This document shows positions 21,130-33,340 of a stretch of DNA of 64,000 nt, in pieces. The notes under the pieces are model-generated. The model worked only from the letters and a program-made list of their open reading frames with translations, was not told the origin of the DNA and did not search any database. Where the stretch lies: contig NC_052516.1 of NCBI RefSeq assembly GCF_014356525.2, positions 25,002,070 through 25,066,069 of the forward strand. Reading direction: 5' to 3'. The position numbers and the translations under genes were made by a program. Within the stretch, counting starts at the first letter, position 1; each line of letters starts with the position of its first letter. Origin of the DNA: Nilaparvata lugens (lineage: Eukaryota > Arthropoda > Insecta > Hemiptera > Delphacidae).

Positions 21130-21627
21130 AAACAAGACAGTGAACTGTGTATTCTATTAGGTTCATATACTCTCTCTCTTTTTTTTCTCAATCTCTCCTA
21201 TCATACATGAATATTTTGATCAATCCATTATATCCACTCTCTCAATCGTGTCTAGTCTCTCCTATTATACTATTCTCTATCATTGCGCCTGGAATTTGGA
21301 AAAACCATAGAAATCAATCTGAAAAAAACTATTCCAAAGCATTCACTTTTGCATGCAACAATTGATTTTCACTAGCATATTTTCTATCCGATCATCAACT
21401 CTCAATATATTTCATCAACTCACTCAATCCATCATATTTTTAAATCTCTTTTTTGTTTCCAATGTTTTCCATCATACTATATTCTATCATTGAGCTTGTG
21501 ATCTGCGAAAACCGCAAAAATGAAAATATAATATATGAGAAAGTGATGATTCCAAAAACCCCACTCTCCCATGCAACCATTCATTTCCACTCACATAGTA
21601 ATTTCTATACAATTCTTCTATTTAGCA

Positions 21628-22296
21628 TCTATATATATGAAAACGAATTGGCACTCACTGACTGACTGACTGACTGAGTGAATCAGTCACTCACTCGCAG
21701 AACTAAAATTCTACCGGACCAAAAACGTTCAAATTTGGTAGGTATGTTCAGTTGGCCCTTTAGAGGCGCACTAAGGAATCTTTTGGCAATATTTTAACTC
21801 TAAGAGTGTTTTTTTAGGGTTTAAATTTCGCCTTTTAGCATGTATATTCTTCTTATTCTTTTAATTATAATTGAAAAAAGGCAATACCATATGTTAATAT
21901 AGAAATATAATCTAGAGAGAGTACCTCTTCGAAACAGTTGTTAACTGGTAACCAAATTAATAATTTTGTCAGGTTGGTATTAAGTTTAGTGACTTTGTTA
22001 GGTTGGCACCAAGTTGAAGATTGAAATGCATTTATCGCGGAAAAACTGATTGGGCACTGCTACTTCAATCAGAGCTATTCCTGGGAATATTATATTACTA
22101 GCCGTCAGGCTCACTTCGCTCGCCATATCCGTTAGCCAGACGTTTAGTCTGGACCCCCGACTGGATCGTCCTTACATCTAACATATGATAAAAATGCCTT
22201 TTATCAATCTCATTCTAGGGCGATCCAGTTGGGGGTCCAGGGGGCGGAGCCCCCTGGCTAGATGGATATGGCGAGCGATGCGAGCTTGACGGCCAG
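21628..22296 (+). mobile_element. HelA Helitron-like element copy 3
   Basis: 5' end A|TCTATATATATGAAAACG; near the 3' end the hairpin CCAGGGGGC / GCCCCCTGG and the terminus GACGGCCAG|T. An inverted extra 3' end (CTAGCCGTCAGGCTCACTTC) lies inside at 22097. Non-autonomous. Confidence 0.85.
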
Positions 22297-22623
22297 TCTG
22301 TTATAAAATTCATTAATCCACTGAATTCATTATATTCATTTTTTCTTTTGTTACCAATCGTACTATATTTTCACACTGGGCTTCAAATCTACCAGCCTCA
22401 AAAATAAATCGAGAAACTAAACATTTGAACAAATGCAATTTCTAATTAATTTCCATTTGAAAGAGAAACCATTTCAAAATACAACCATTGATTCTCAGTC
22501 ACATGAAACTATTTCCTATTCAATCATATTTTATTTTCTGTTTTATCTTCCATCTCTCTATAGCACTCTCTCTCTTTCTCTCGCAGCAACCTACGCATGT
22601 TGCTTGACCATATTGTGTATTGT
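22297..22623. other. unassigned DNA up to the gap
   Basis: AT-rich, a few CT repeats near 22560. The frames crossing the gap are meaningless. Confidence 0.4.
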
Positions 22624-22723
22624 NNNNNNNNNNNNNNNNNNNNNNNNNNNNNNNNNNNNNNNNNNNNNNNNNNNNNNNNNNNNNNNNNNNNNNNNNNNNN
22701 NNNNNNNNNNNNNNNNNNNNNNN
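22624..22723. other. assembly gap, 100 N
   Basis: Exactly 100 unknown bases, the conventional placeholder for a gap of unknown size. The sequence right after it duplicates 27262 onward. Confidence 0.98.
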
Positions 22724-24565
22724 ATGAGTCTCATTTCTGGGAAAATTGCAGGAGCTCCGTAATATTCCTGAGAAGAATGAATTTTGTTAAATTTATATCA
22801 CGATTTTTTCAAAATTACCTGACAGATTTCTTTCAAATTCATACCCTGTATAGTTATATATCAACTCCATTAACTGGAATGAGTATCCTCCTGAGAAATT
22901 AACAGGGGGTCCACCCCATCCTTGAGAAATTTACTTGTAACCTCCTTCTCGTGCATGAGGTAGGTAGGTAGAGCAGTTTATTCAAAAGAACACATGTCAT
23001 ATTTTATTTTAGAACAGCTGTTTTGACACTTTCAAAAAATCCTCAAATTTCATAACTCAAACAAAGGAAAATGTACTCTGAACACAATCACAATAGTATA
23101 TCGTAGTTTTTATTATTTAGCCGACAATCGGCATATGTTATTCCCTAAATTATTTTAGTTAATGAGGCTTATAGATCAATGAGCAAGGAAGTTGTGTGAG
23201 TGTACCACACCAGATTTTTTTCACTCAATACTGTTGTCTACTCGCATCAAGTTTCCACTAGACTGAAAAAACAAGATTATTGATATAGGGGATGCCGTTC
23301 ACAGGAATAGGGGAAAATAAACAATATCTATTCCACTCTATGGTGAGAGCAATAAAATAAATTTAATTCAGAATATCAACAATTAGAGAATATCGAATAT
23401 TTATCGTTTCGAGGTTCAGATTTATCCTCAATTAACATAATTCCATAATTTCATCTAGGAAATTTCTTAGTCTGTTCATAATTCGGTTGATGAACAATTT
23501 TCTGGTCGTGATGTGTTGATAAATAATCACTCTCTGATAACGAACTGAGTTAACAACAAATGTTTTCCTCCTATCTTCATTTCAGATTCAATAAATTGTA
23601 ATTGCACTGAACAAGGAAGTGTTGAACTTGTTTCAAAATTTTGCGAATTGGTGTGCAGAGATGGATGCAAAACGAATTCCAATGTAATTCTATAATTTTC
23701 GATGTGAAATTTTCGGTTGCATAAACAAAATGATTGAGAGTAGCCCCCATCATTGTTCAAATTGAATACGAATTCCATTGAAAAAATTCCATTCCAAACT
23801 CATAAATCCCATGAATAACAAAATAATAACAAGGTTATTCAGATGTCAACAGTTTTCCTCAATAACAATTATAGTGAGGTCCACATTATAATGGCAGTGT
23901 ACAATTGACAATACTGTTGCTGTCCTTTTCTATCATACAACAAAACAGATAGCACTATCTCTCTCTCACTTGCAATGTTGTCTGCCAGAATATTTTATAT
24001 TCACTTTTGACAGTGACTGTACAAAACTGACCAAACAATTCTCAGCCGCCATTTTTTTTCTTCATTCTATCAAAATACTTGAGTACACAAGTCGTATAAT
24101 TGATTTAAATGTATTTGTGGATTAATGGAATAATTTTTGAACATTACCGTATGAGAAACACAAATTAAAATACCTGAAATGACATTTTAAAAGTTGATAA
24201 CTAGCCATCGTAGACTTCATCCATGCTTCAATTAGCCTACCCGTTAGGTTAGACCTAATCCTACCAGTATAAATAATATTAAAAAGTTTTTAAGAATTAA
24301 TCCATTGAAATTACTTTTTTTCAATAGGATTTCTATTTCTATTATTTTTAAAAGAAATTGGAGTGGAATATCTACCAAATACTTAATCTCTGTTGTTTTG
24401 AACTTCAGATTGTTGTATCACAGCTTTTCAAATTAGCCGCCATTTCAGTTTGTATAAAAATAAAATTAATCTGATCTCAGTTATGAAGCAAATTTTTGAA
24501 TCAAATTATGAAAAAATATATTTCCTTTATTAATTTGACATAATTAATTATTTTATTAAGGAAAT
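22724..24565 (+). repeat. duplicated segment, copy 1 (adjoins gap)
   Basis: Near-identical to 27262-29124 over about 1.85 kb, covering the distal half of a RepE element, single-copy-looking DNA and most of a MiteG element. Copy 1 carries many one- and two-base deletions relative to copy 2 (for example CCTCCTGAG against CCTCTCTGAG). After GGAAAT near 24565 the copies diverge completely. Confidence 0.9.
23870..24565 (+). repeat. MiteG copy 3, right end missing
   Basis: Left TIR TATAGTGAGGTCCACATTAT at 23870; the sister copy at 28429-29260 has both ends. The right end is lost at the duplication boundary. Confidence 0.75.
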
Positions 24566-25479
24566 CAGCATTATGGTGGTTTATTTTGTTAATTTCAACA
24601 CACTGGTTTTTCGCCAACACGATAACACAGAATGTTCTCTGATGGGTTGATTGGATTGGCGTATTGACGGCAGCCAGACCTGATAACAGCGCTCACTCTC
24701 ACATTCCGGGACGACACGTCACGGTACGATAGGTGCGATTGAGATAAGACAAGAAACTATCTGTTGGTATATAACCATGAAACTCACCACTATTGATCTA
24801 TCAATATTTGATATGAATAGTTTCATATAAATTCTTAGCTTCATTTAGCTCCAATTCTTAGGATCCCGCATAAATTATTGTTAGTTACAGAACCGACAAC
24901 GGATACAAAAATGTTAAACTCGAGGACCTATTCTTTTAGATCACGATAAGACAAGAAACAATACAACGAGCTGTTCATTACATCGTATTCAAGGATCTAT
25001 TTTCTAAAGAAGAAGAAGATGATGAAGATGAAGAAGAAGAAGAAAAAAAAGAAGAAGGATAAAGGAAAAATGAAAACTGTGAAGTTTGCCACATCTGCTA
25101 GAGTTGAACTATCAAATTCACTGATATTCAGTAAAGTCTCATTGAGTGAGTATTCACATCTGTACACTTATCTCAATAGCCTTGCAAAATATGATCTCTA
25201 GAGATGTATTGCAACATTCATCTGTCAAGATAGAAAAGATGCAGTCTACAATAAATCAATCATATTGCATATCTTCTCCTATAACATCATGCTCGCAAAT
25301 AAGATGAAACGTGGAACGTAGATGTCTATTCAATTTCAGTTCTGTGAATTCTCGTGATAGGATAGAATCCATAATCCTGAGTAGAAGTATAGAGACACTT
25401 ATTCTCAACACTGGTAGGAAATTTGTAAGTGATAGCATAGAAAATGTTGAAAAAATGATGAATATCCAGGTGTCAATAG
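24566..25479. other. unassigned DNA with a GAA/AAG-rich spot
   Basis: Contains a GAAGAAGATGATGAAG run (25010-25060) and otherwise unique AT-rich DNA. The 60-codon Lys-rich frame at 25019 is from the run. Confidence 0.4.
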
Positions 25480-26245
25480 TTATCCTAAAGCGAAATGGCA
25501 CTCACTCACTCACTGACTGACTGACTCACTCACTCACTCACTCACTCACTCGCAGAACTAAAAATCTACCGAACCAAAAACGTTCAAATTTGGTAGGTAT
25601 GTTAAGTTGATCCTTTAGAGGCGCACTAAGTGAAATCTTTTGGCGATATTTTAACTCTAAGGGTTGTTTTTAAGGGTTTAAAGTTCGTCTTTTAGCATGT
25701 ATATTCTTCTTATTCCAATATCTTAAAATTATAATTGAAATGTCCATACCATATGTTTAATATAGAACTATAATCTAGAGAGAGTACCTCTTCGAAACAG
25801 TTGTTCTGGTAACTAAATTAAAAATTTTGTAAGGTTGAGATGACTTTGTTAGGTTGGCACCAAGTTGAAGATTGAAATGCATTTATCCAGGACCTCCTGA
25901 ATACAAATTTATCCAATTAGCCGAAATTAGCGTTTTCTCAGCTTTTCTGCGTTTCCTCACCTTTCTCAATAATTGATGGAGATATATTAAAAAAATTCAG
26001 TACACAGGTTTAGCTGAGGTGGAAGAATTTTGTTAGCCAAAGATACGTCGATATAGTAACAAGTGTTTCTAGAGATCAAATTGACATAATACGTTCAAAT
26101 TCGGTACAGAGGTTCCGCTGAGATCTACATGCAGGCGAGCGAAGCGAGCCCGCTGATTTCATTTTCGGACGATCTAGTCGGGGGTCCAGGGGGCGGAGCC
26201 CCCTGGCTAGACGGATATGGCGAGCGAAGCGAGCCTGACGGCTAG
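25480..26245 (+). mobile_element. HelA Helitron-like element copy 4
   Basis: The 5' terminus is eroded (TATCCTAAAGCGAAATGGCA), followed by a long CTCACTCACTCA run and ACGTTCAAATTTGGTAGGT. 3' hairpin CCAGGGGGC / GCCCCCTGG at about 26186-26206 and end CCTGACGGCTAG|T. Single, non-palindromic 3' end. Confidence 0.85.
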
Positions 26246-26808
26246 TAGTTTTTTAATTTCATTCATAGAGATAATAGTTGAAATCAACATTTGTATTCGT
26301 GGGGAGAATGGGCAGAAGAAGACTAATAATGAGGTGAATAAAGATGAAGAGTGAGAGAAAGAACAGTAGGAAGAGGAAGGAGGAAGGTGGAAGAGAAGAT
26401 GGAAGAGTAGGAGAGGATGAGAAGAAGGAGGATTAGAAGGAGGAAACTCAACTGGTCCAATTTGATGCAATTATTTCACAGATTGACAATAAATATGATT
26501 GAGAATATCAGAAGAAGGAGCAGAATAGGTCATAGGACAAGACCGTGTCTGGTTCCAATTTGGAAATCACAAGGAAAACAATATTTCACCCTTCTCAATA
26601 ATATTTCAGTTCCAAATGAATTTAATACTCCAATTGTATAGAATTATCCGAAATCAAAATGAAGAGCACTATAACGATACTTAAATTATCGTTAAATTAT
26701 ACCTTTGACAGTTTTATAGCATTTCTTACTTACTCAATTAACTCTATATATTATCACTCGAGCTTGAAGAAGTATGGAGTACGTAATGCATTTTCTTGAC
26801 ACAATTCC
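26246..26808. other. GA-rich and unassigned DNA
   Basis: GAAGAGGAAGGAGGAA-type purine-rich stretch at about 26310-26450, then unique AT-rich sequence. Confidence 0.4.
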
Positions 26809-27765
26809 TTTTTACTTTCCTTGCCCTATTACCATAGGTAAGGAAAGTATTGCTTTCCAAAATAATTTAAGATACCCTAATTTCATGTTTTCTATACGTT
26901 TCATTACTTTCCTTGCCCTATTACCATAGGTAAGGAAAGTATTGGTACCATAATTTCATGTTTTCTATACGTTTCAAGGTTCCCTGAGTCCAAAAACATG
27001 ATTTTTGGGTGTTGGTCTGTGTGTGTGGGTGTGTGTGTGTCTGTGAACACGATAACTCCATTCCTAGTTAATCGATTGACTTGAAATTTTAAACTTAAGG
27101 TCCTTATACCATGAGGATCCGACAATAAGAAATTCAATTCAAAATGGCGGATAATGGCTAAAAAACCATGTTTTTCATGGTTTTCTCGAAAACGACTCTA
27201 ACGATTTTCTTCAAATTTGAGTTATACCCTAGATAGCTATTTATAAGCCCTATCAACTGACATGAGTCTCATTTCTGGGAAAATTGCAGGAGCTCCGTAA
27301 TATTCCTGAGAAGAATGAATTTTGTTAAATTTATATCACGATTTTCTCAAAAATTACCTGACAGATTTCTTTCAAATTCATACCCTGTATAGTTATATAT
27401 CAACTCCATTAACTGGAATGAGTATCCTCTCTGAGAAATTAACAGGGGGTCCACCCATCCTTGAGAAATTACTTTGTAACCTCCTTCTCGTGCATGAGGT
27501 AGGTAGGTAGAGCAGTTTATTCAAAAGAACACATGTCGATATTTTATTTGTAGAACAGCTGTTTTGACAACTTTCAAAAAATCCTCAAATTTCATAACTC
27601 AAACAAAGGAAAATGTACTCTGAACACAATCACAATAGTATAATCGTAGTTTTTATTATTTAGCCGACAATCGGCATAATGTTATTCCCTAAATTATTCT
27701 CGTTAATGAGGCTTATAGATCAATGAGCAAGGAAAGTTGTGTGAGTGTACCACACCAGATTTTTT
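26809..27765 (+). mobile_element. RepE copy 3, with duplicated head
   Basis: The first roughly 85 bp (TACTTTCCTTGCCCTATTAC to TTTCTATACGTTTCA) occur twice in tandem, at 26814 and 26905, then the element continues to GTACCACACCAGATTTTTTT. The distal half belongs to the duplicated segment. Confidence 0.85.
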
Positions 27766-29124
27766 TCACTCAATACTGTTGTCTACTCGCATCAAGTTTC
27801 CACTAGACTGAAAAAACAAGATTATTGATATAGGGGATGCCGTTCACAGGAATAGGGGAAAATAAAACAATATCTATTCCACTCTATGGTGAGAAGCAAT
27901 AAAATAAATTTAATTTAGAATATCAACAATTAGAGTAATATCGAATATTTATCGTTTCGAGGTTCAGATTTATCCTCAATTAACATAATTCCAGTAATTT
28001 CATTTAGGAAATTTCTTAGTCTGTTCATAATTAGGTTGATGAACAATTTTCTGGTCGTGATTGTGTTGATAAATAATCACTCTCTGATAACGAACTGAGT
28101 TTAACAACAAAATGTTTTCCTCCGTATCTTCATTTCAGATTCAATAAATTCTAATTGCACTGAACAAGGAAGTGTTGAACTTGTTTCAAAATTTTGCGAA
28201 TTGGTGTGATGCAGAGATGGATGCAAAACGAATTCCAATGTAATTCTATAATTTTCGATGTGAAATTTTCGGTTGCATAAACAAAATGATTGAGAGTAGC
28301 CCCCATCATTGTTCAAATTGAATAACGAATTCCATTGAAAAAATTCCATTCCAAACTCATAAATCCCATGAATAACAAAATAATAACAAGGTTATTCAGA
28401 ATGTCAACAGTTTTCCTCAATAACAATTATAGTGAGGTCCACATTATAATGGCAGTGTACAATTGACAATACTGTTGCTGTCCTTTTTATCATACAACGA
28501 AACAGATAGCACTATCTCTCTCTCGCTTTGCAATGTTGTCTGCCAGAATATTTTATATTCACTTTTGACAGTGACTGTACAAAACTGACCAAACAATTCT
28601 CAGCCGCCATTTTTTTTCTTCATTCTATCAAAATACTTGAGTACACAAGTCGTATAATTGATTTAAAATGTATTTGTGGAATAATGGAATAATTTTTGAA
28701 CATTACCGTATGAGAAACACAAATTAAAATACCTGAAATTACATTTTAAAAGTTGATAACTAGCCATCGTAGACTTCATCCATGCTTCAATTAGCCTACC
28801 CGTATAGGTTAGACCTAATCCTACAGTATAAATAATATTAAAAAGTTATTTAAGAATTAATCCATTGAAATTACTTATTTTTCAATAGGATTTCTATTAT
28901 TTTTAAAAGAAATTGGAGTGGAATATCTACCAAAAAACTTAATCTCTGTTGTTTTGAACTTCAGATTGTTGTATCATAGCTTTTCAAATTAGCCGCCATT
29001 TCAGGTTTGTATGAAAATAAAATTAATCTGATCTCAGTTATGAAAGCAAATTTTTGAATCAAATTATGAAAAATATATTTCCTTGATTAATTTGACATTA
29101 AATTAATTGTTTTATCAAGGAAAT
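27262..29124 (+). repeat. duplicated segment, copy 2
   Basis: Counterpart of 22724-24565, 4.54 kb downstream. This copy is embedded in a complete RepE (26809-27765) and a complete long MiteG (28429-29260), so it appears to be the better-preserved or better-assembled version. Confidence 0.9.
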
Positions 29125-29260
29125 GATCATTATTATCAGATTGAATTTAATGGGATGGATTAAGTAACAGCTGTGTGTAGTCAGTGGCAAAATGGAGAGA
29201 CTTGTCAACGTTTTTCTCCTATCTTCCTCTACTGCCATTATAACGTGGACCTCACTATAG
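28429..29260. repeat. MiteG copy 4, long form with both TIRs
   Basis: TATAGTGAGGTCCACATTAT at the left and ATAACGTGGACCTCACTATAG at the right, about 830 bp. The interior differs from copies 1 and 2, sharing mainly the termini and the CGATAGCACTATCTCTC-like block. Confidence 0.8.
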
Positions 29261-29448
29261 CATCCTGAGTATCATCTCAGCAGAAGTTTTGCAGGGTGAA
29301 ACATTATGATCGATTATTTTAGGAATATTCAACCTGATTATTAAAATAAATTGAATTTCCTGGATATTATAACTGTTCTAGCAACAAATATTTGTTCCTT
29401 TTCAATATTATGTGAGTGTTCAAATTTGTTTAACTATCATTAAATGAC

Positions 29449-30319
29449 AATGGGCCATATGAAATAGAGTTGAGCATTTGCTTATACTTCTAAAATAAGG
29501 AGCATTTGCTTCATTTTATATGAATAAACGTGAGCAAAACCTTTTGCTCATGCTCATAAAAAAATAGTTTGAGCATTTTCTCAAAAGTAAAAGCTTTTGC
29601 TCAAAATTGTATTATTAAACTAGAGCATTTGCTCAACTTTTGCAGCAAATGCTTCAAAAAAGGTGAGTCTAGTCTAGAGCAGCTTATCACCTTTTGCTCA
29701 TAGTAAAATGGCTCAACTAATTCGTATGAGGAAGAGGAAACTATATACCAGACACGATAACAACCAATAGTTGAGATCTATGAAACTCTTTTCAGATTCA
29801 ACCATGATATATATCACCATTATCCCTACAAAAGAATAAATACAAAACATAGCCATCACAAAATAGGAAGTAGGCATTCAAGAAGATGAGAGTGTAGACG
29901 ATTAGAAGAAGGCTATTGATATTATAAGAATATGCTGAAGATTATTATAGAGATGACATTTTTTCACGCTATCATTTCAAAATTATAAACTCAACTAGCC
30001 TAAAACTCTTTTCATAAATAGAAAACAGAGCAGACGACGCAAACACAAGCAGTGCCCCCTACTTGCGTATTTAGCGCTTCCGTGAGCTATAAAAACAAAT
30101 TAAGGCTACAAAAGCGAAGCAGCTGATGAAAAATCGTTAAAGTACGTAAGCATTTGCTCCAGAGTTCAGGAGCATAAGGTAAGAGTATAAGGTAAAGCTT
30201 ATTCATATAAAAATGAGCAAATGCTTATATTTGCTTCTACCTTTTGCTCATGAGCGAAACCTTATGCTCCATGCTCTTGCTCATGAGCATTTGCTCTGGT
30301 TTTATTCATATGGGCCATT
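29449..30319. repeat. TIR element packed with GAGCA/TGCTC motifs
   Basis: Ends AATGGGCCATATGAA and TTCATATGGGCCATT are exact inverted repeats. Both arms, about 270 and 170 bp, are crowded with GAGCATTTGCT, TTTTGCTCAT and GAGCAAATGCT, while the middle (about 29720-30140) lacks them. No ORF. It is the only copy in the window. Confidence 0.75.
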
Positions 30320-30767
30320 GTTTCAATGTGACAATGGTATATTATGAAACAAGATTCGAAGCTAGAGGAGGATGTTAACACACACAATTTGACAAGTAAC
30401 AATGACCTATAGTAACAACCTAAAACGTAATGTTGATCAATGTTTTAAAGGTAGAAGGGTTGAATTCTAGAGATGGCAATATGCTGCTAGTATTACTTGA
30501 AATGTTTTGGTAACACAGAGAACAAAAGCAAAAACGTTAAGCTTCAACAGAAACTTCAACTGCGCAAGCGCATTAAGATGCATTAATAATGTACGCTTGT
30601 ACAACATTTTGGGTTGAAACTTGAAAAAATACAATCCTAGTAGATCCGTTGTACAAAATTTTAGATTGAAACTACTAGAGAAAAAGCAATCTCAACCTAG
30701 AAAATCACAAGATTAGTGTTAAAACTATAGAGAAAAAGCAATTGCTCCCACCTTAAAAAGCACATAG

Positions 30768-30918
30768 ATCTTCCGACCCAATTCGGTTACAGAGACGATT
30801 GAGGAGCTGAAAGCGATAGAATTGCGGGTCGAACTACCGTTACAAGTCGAAGACCGACTAACGGTTACGGCCAAAGAAAATTACCTGATGAAATTTGGCG
30901 CCAATGACCAAAATCAAT
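30768..30918 (+). CDS. candidate exon, family unknown
   Basis: A CpG- and GC-rich island inside AT-rich DNA follows an acceptor-like end (TTGCTCCCACC, then AAAAAGCACATAG). The frame reads from IFRPNSVTETIEELKAIELR through PLQVEDRLTVTAKENYLMKF and on to GANDQNQ, with a natural codon mix and no low-complexity bias. A weak donor (AAT|GTATTG) lies at 30919. Without splicing the frame continues through GAGA repeats to about 31115. The minus strand is closed in the corresponding region. It could be a host exon or a fragment of a retroelement polyprotein; I do not recognise the family. Confidence 0.35.
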
Positions 30919-31110
30919 GTATTGGAGAGAGAGAGAGAAAGAGAGGGAAACTGCTGAAGGGTATGGATCGAAGGGAGAAAAGAAAGATAGAAGAGTTAGT
31001 GAGTTGGAACAGAGGGTTGTACGGAGAATATTGGATAGTGAGAAGGGGAGATTTGAGAGAAGTGATGATGAAGAAGGGGGGACGAAAGGTGAGAGGAAAA
31101 TGGAAAATAG

Positions 31111-31430
31111 ATTGATTGATTGATTGATTGAGTACTTTATTTATGTAGATTACAATATATACTGGCTTCTTATATACAATAGCTTACAATACAGCAAAAT
31201 TATAGATGAATTTACAAAATATAAACTAAGAAAATAATAATCGAGCTGTATATGATATGAAGAGAAACAATTTATAATAACTATAGATGAAATAGATAAT
31301 ATTGTTATGCATCTACATAAATTGGCGGAGCTTTGGACATATCAAGTCCATTCTTCGGAAAGAATATTCGAAGTATAAGCCAGTATATATTGTAATCTAC
31401 ATAAATAGAGTACTCAATCAATCAATCAAT
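31111..31430. mobile_element. two RetD copies head to head
   Basis: 31111-31373 is a minus-strand RetD (ATTGATTGATTGATTGAG tail at the left); at about 31374 it switches to a plus-strand 3' piece (TATAAGCCAGTATATATTG) ending AGTACTCAATCAATCAATC. Both tails point outward, so this is two insertions or a fusion, not a simple twin-priming inversion. The left flank is GA-rich. Confidence 0.85.
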
Positions 31431-31646
31431 CCCTTCCATTGAAAATAAGCTAATCCTGGGATGATAAAGATAGGATAAAAAGGGGAACAGACGGGAAAAG
31501 AGAATTGATTCAAGTGCTGGTAATTTGAATTAGTCGATATTGCTATTGTGAATAATTTATTGTCATTCATGGTGAATTGCATCATAGTTCAGCTTAATCT
31601 CAATATTTACATGGATAGAAAAATCTAATCTAATTTCTGAAAAGAG

Positions 31647-32153
31647 ATGGTAAAATAATTTAATACGTGTTAGTAGAGGTAAAAATAAGAAAAAATGTTC
31701 TTATCAACATATATCCATAAACGCTTCATTAGCGAGCTATACATGGTAAAAGATTTCGCCCGGAATTCAGTTCCTCTAGTGAAATACACCGATGCTGAAT
31801 TGTTTGGGGACTAGTTTTTGAAGAACTTATGTTGGATTCATATGGAAAAATATCTGAAAATTGAATAAAAATAGTCTGGAAGCTGTAGTGTGAGTAGTTT
31901 TTGAGAAAAAAGTTGAAATATGCAAAAAATCCAAGTAGAAAAACACAGACTTCTACATTTGATGCCCAATAACTTCCTTTAATGACCAGTAAACAAATAT
32001 TATTTCGCAATAAAAATTGTAGAGAATTTGATTCTGAAAAGAATTATTTAAGCTGTGTGAACTAAATTTAGATGAAAGTTGAATAAAATGTATAGGTATG
32101 AAACTCTACTATCACGTATTAAATTATTTTACCATATTATGAATCACTCTGTA
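31647..32153. repeat. MITE with ATGGTAAAATAATTTAATAC ends
   Basis: ATGGTAAAATAATTTAATAC, then GTGTTAGTAGAG at the left, is mirrored by CTCTACTATCACG, then TATTAAATTATTTTACCAT at 32104-32136. The sequence continues to GAATCACTCTGTATA. The minus frame 31729-32010 lies wholly inside and is not a gene. Confidence 0.75.
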
Positions 32154-32714
32154 TAAATAGAATTATTATGAAAATTATTAATAATAAATCAAATCAATAT
32201 AGATTAGATAATTATGTAGATGATAATTATACGAGAGGAAGAATGGAATGCTTCAGAGGGTGAAAGTGAGAGAGCAATACTTCATTTTTCATTTCATTAT
32301 TCAACTCAAAACAAAACAGATACAAAATAATCATATACAATTTGTGATATATATCCCTCTAGCTACAAGCTATTTGAGGGATTAAAAAAATAAATTTAAT
32401 CAATAAATATCAACAGTTCTTATTATTTCTTATTATTTTTATTTTTCCACAATAGAGTCCAAGTAGAATGTTCAGTCAACTTTTCATATCGATGTACACA
32501 TAAATATCGATTTTCACTATTATTCATTTTCCATTTCAATTTGCATCACAAGAAGATATTAGACCACTCTATGTAACCATTTATTCATAGCAATCAATTA
32601 ACCGAAAGTTAATACCAGGTATTATGATGAAATTCACATGAAATAGAAGCGAAATACGAAACGAAATTCGTAAATGAGAGTTGAAAGGGACTCCGAGGAT
32701 AAAAGATGACAGCG
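32154..32714. other. unassigned AT-rich DNA
   Basis: No shared repeat or coding signal. Confidence 0.4.
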
Positions 32715-32977
32715 TTGATTGATTGATTGATTGAGTACTTTATTTATGTAGATTACAATATATACTGGCTTATACACTTATATAAAATAGCTTACAATAC
32801 AGCAAAATTATAGAATTATTTACATAATATTAACTGAGAAAATAATTATTGAACTGTATATGATACGAGAAAAACAATTTGTAATAACTAAAGATAATAT
32901 TGTTATGCATCTACATGAATTGGCGGAGCTTTGGACATATCAATTCGAAGTATCCTTCCCACTAACTCTCTACCAAA
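32715..32977 (-). mobile_element. RetD subfamily 1 copy, internally deleted
   Basis: Tail ATTGATTGATTGATTGAGTA at the left; 5' boundary CCACTAACTCTCTACCAA at the right. The CATTCTTCGGAAAGAATATT block is missing. The right flank is GA-rich, i.e. pyrimidine-rich on the element strand. Confidence 0.85.
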
Positions 32978-33136
32978 AAGCTTTATGAGAGAATCAGAAA
33001 AAACACAATGACAAAGAAGGAGAAGAGTGAGTGAAAGTGTTAAGAAGAGAAAATCTTGAGTGCAAAAACAAAAATAGATGGAAAAAATAGAGAGAGAAAG
33101 GGGAAAGTAATTGCCTGGTCAGAAGTGGCCCAGTTA

Positions 33137-33228
33137 CAGTGTAGGATTGGCTTTAACTGCCTGAGCGGTACACACTACTCCCAGTGTGGGATTGGCCTTA
33201 ACTGCCGGCTCGGTACACACTACAACCA
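33137..33228 (+). repeat. 45-bp tandem pair
   Basis: CAGTGTAGGATTGGCTTTAA at 33137 recurs as CAGTGTGGGATTGGCCTTAA at 33182, each followed by CGGTACACACTAC. Two diverged units in a GC-richer patch. Function unknown. Confidence 0.8.
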
Positions 33229-33340
33229 TTTTTCCTTTTTCATCTTTTTATTTCCTCTACAATTTCTTCTTTATTACACGCCTGCCAGCTAGAGTTCACT
33301 TCAAGTCATGCTGTGGTTACACTAAAAGTCACCTATTGGA

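Noticed and set aside
23527..28349. Similar minus frames of 83 and 82 codons at 23527 and 28101
   Set aside because: They lie in the duplicated segment, and small indels shift the frame between copies, so they are not maintained as coding.
31111..31430. Twin-priming 5' inversion of one retroelement
   Set aside because: Both halves carry 3' tails pointing outward; twin priming would leave a tail at only one end.
31729..32010. 93-codon minus frame as a small membrane protein
   Set aside because: Lies entirely inside a TIR element bounded by ATGGTAAAATAATTTAATAC.
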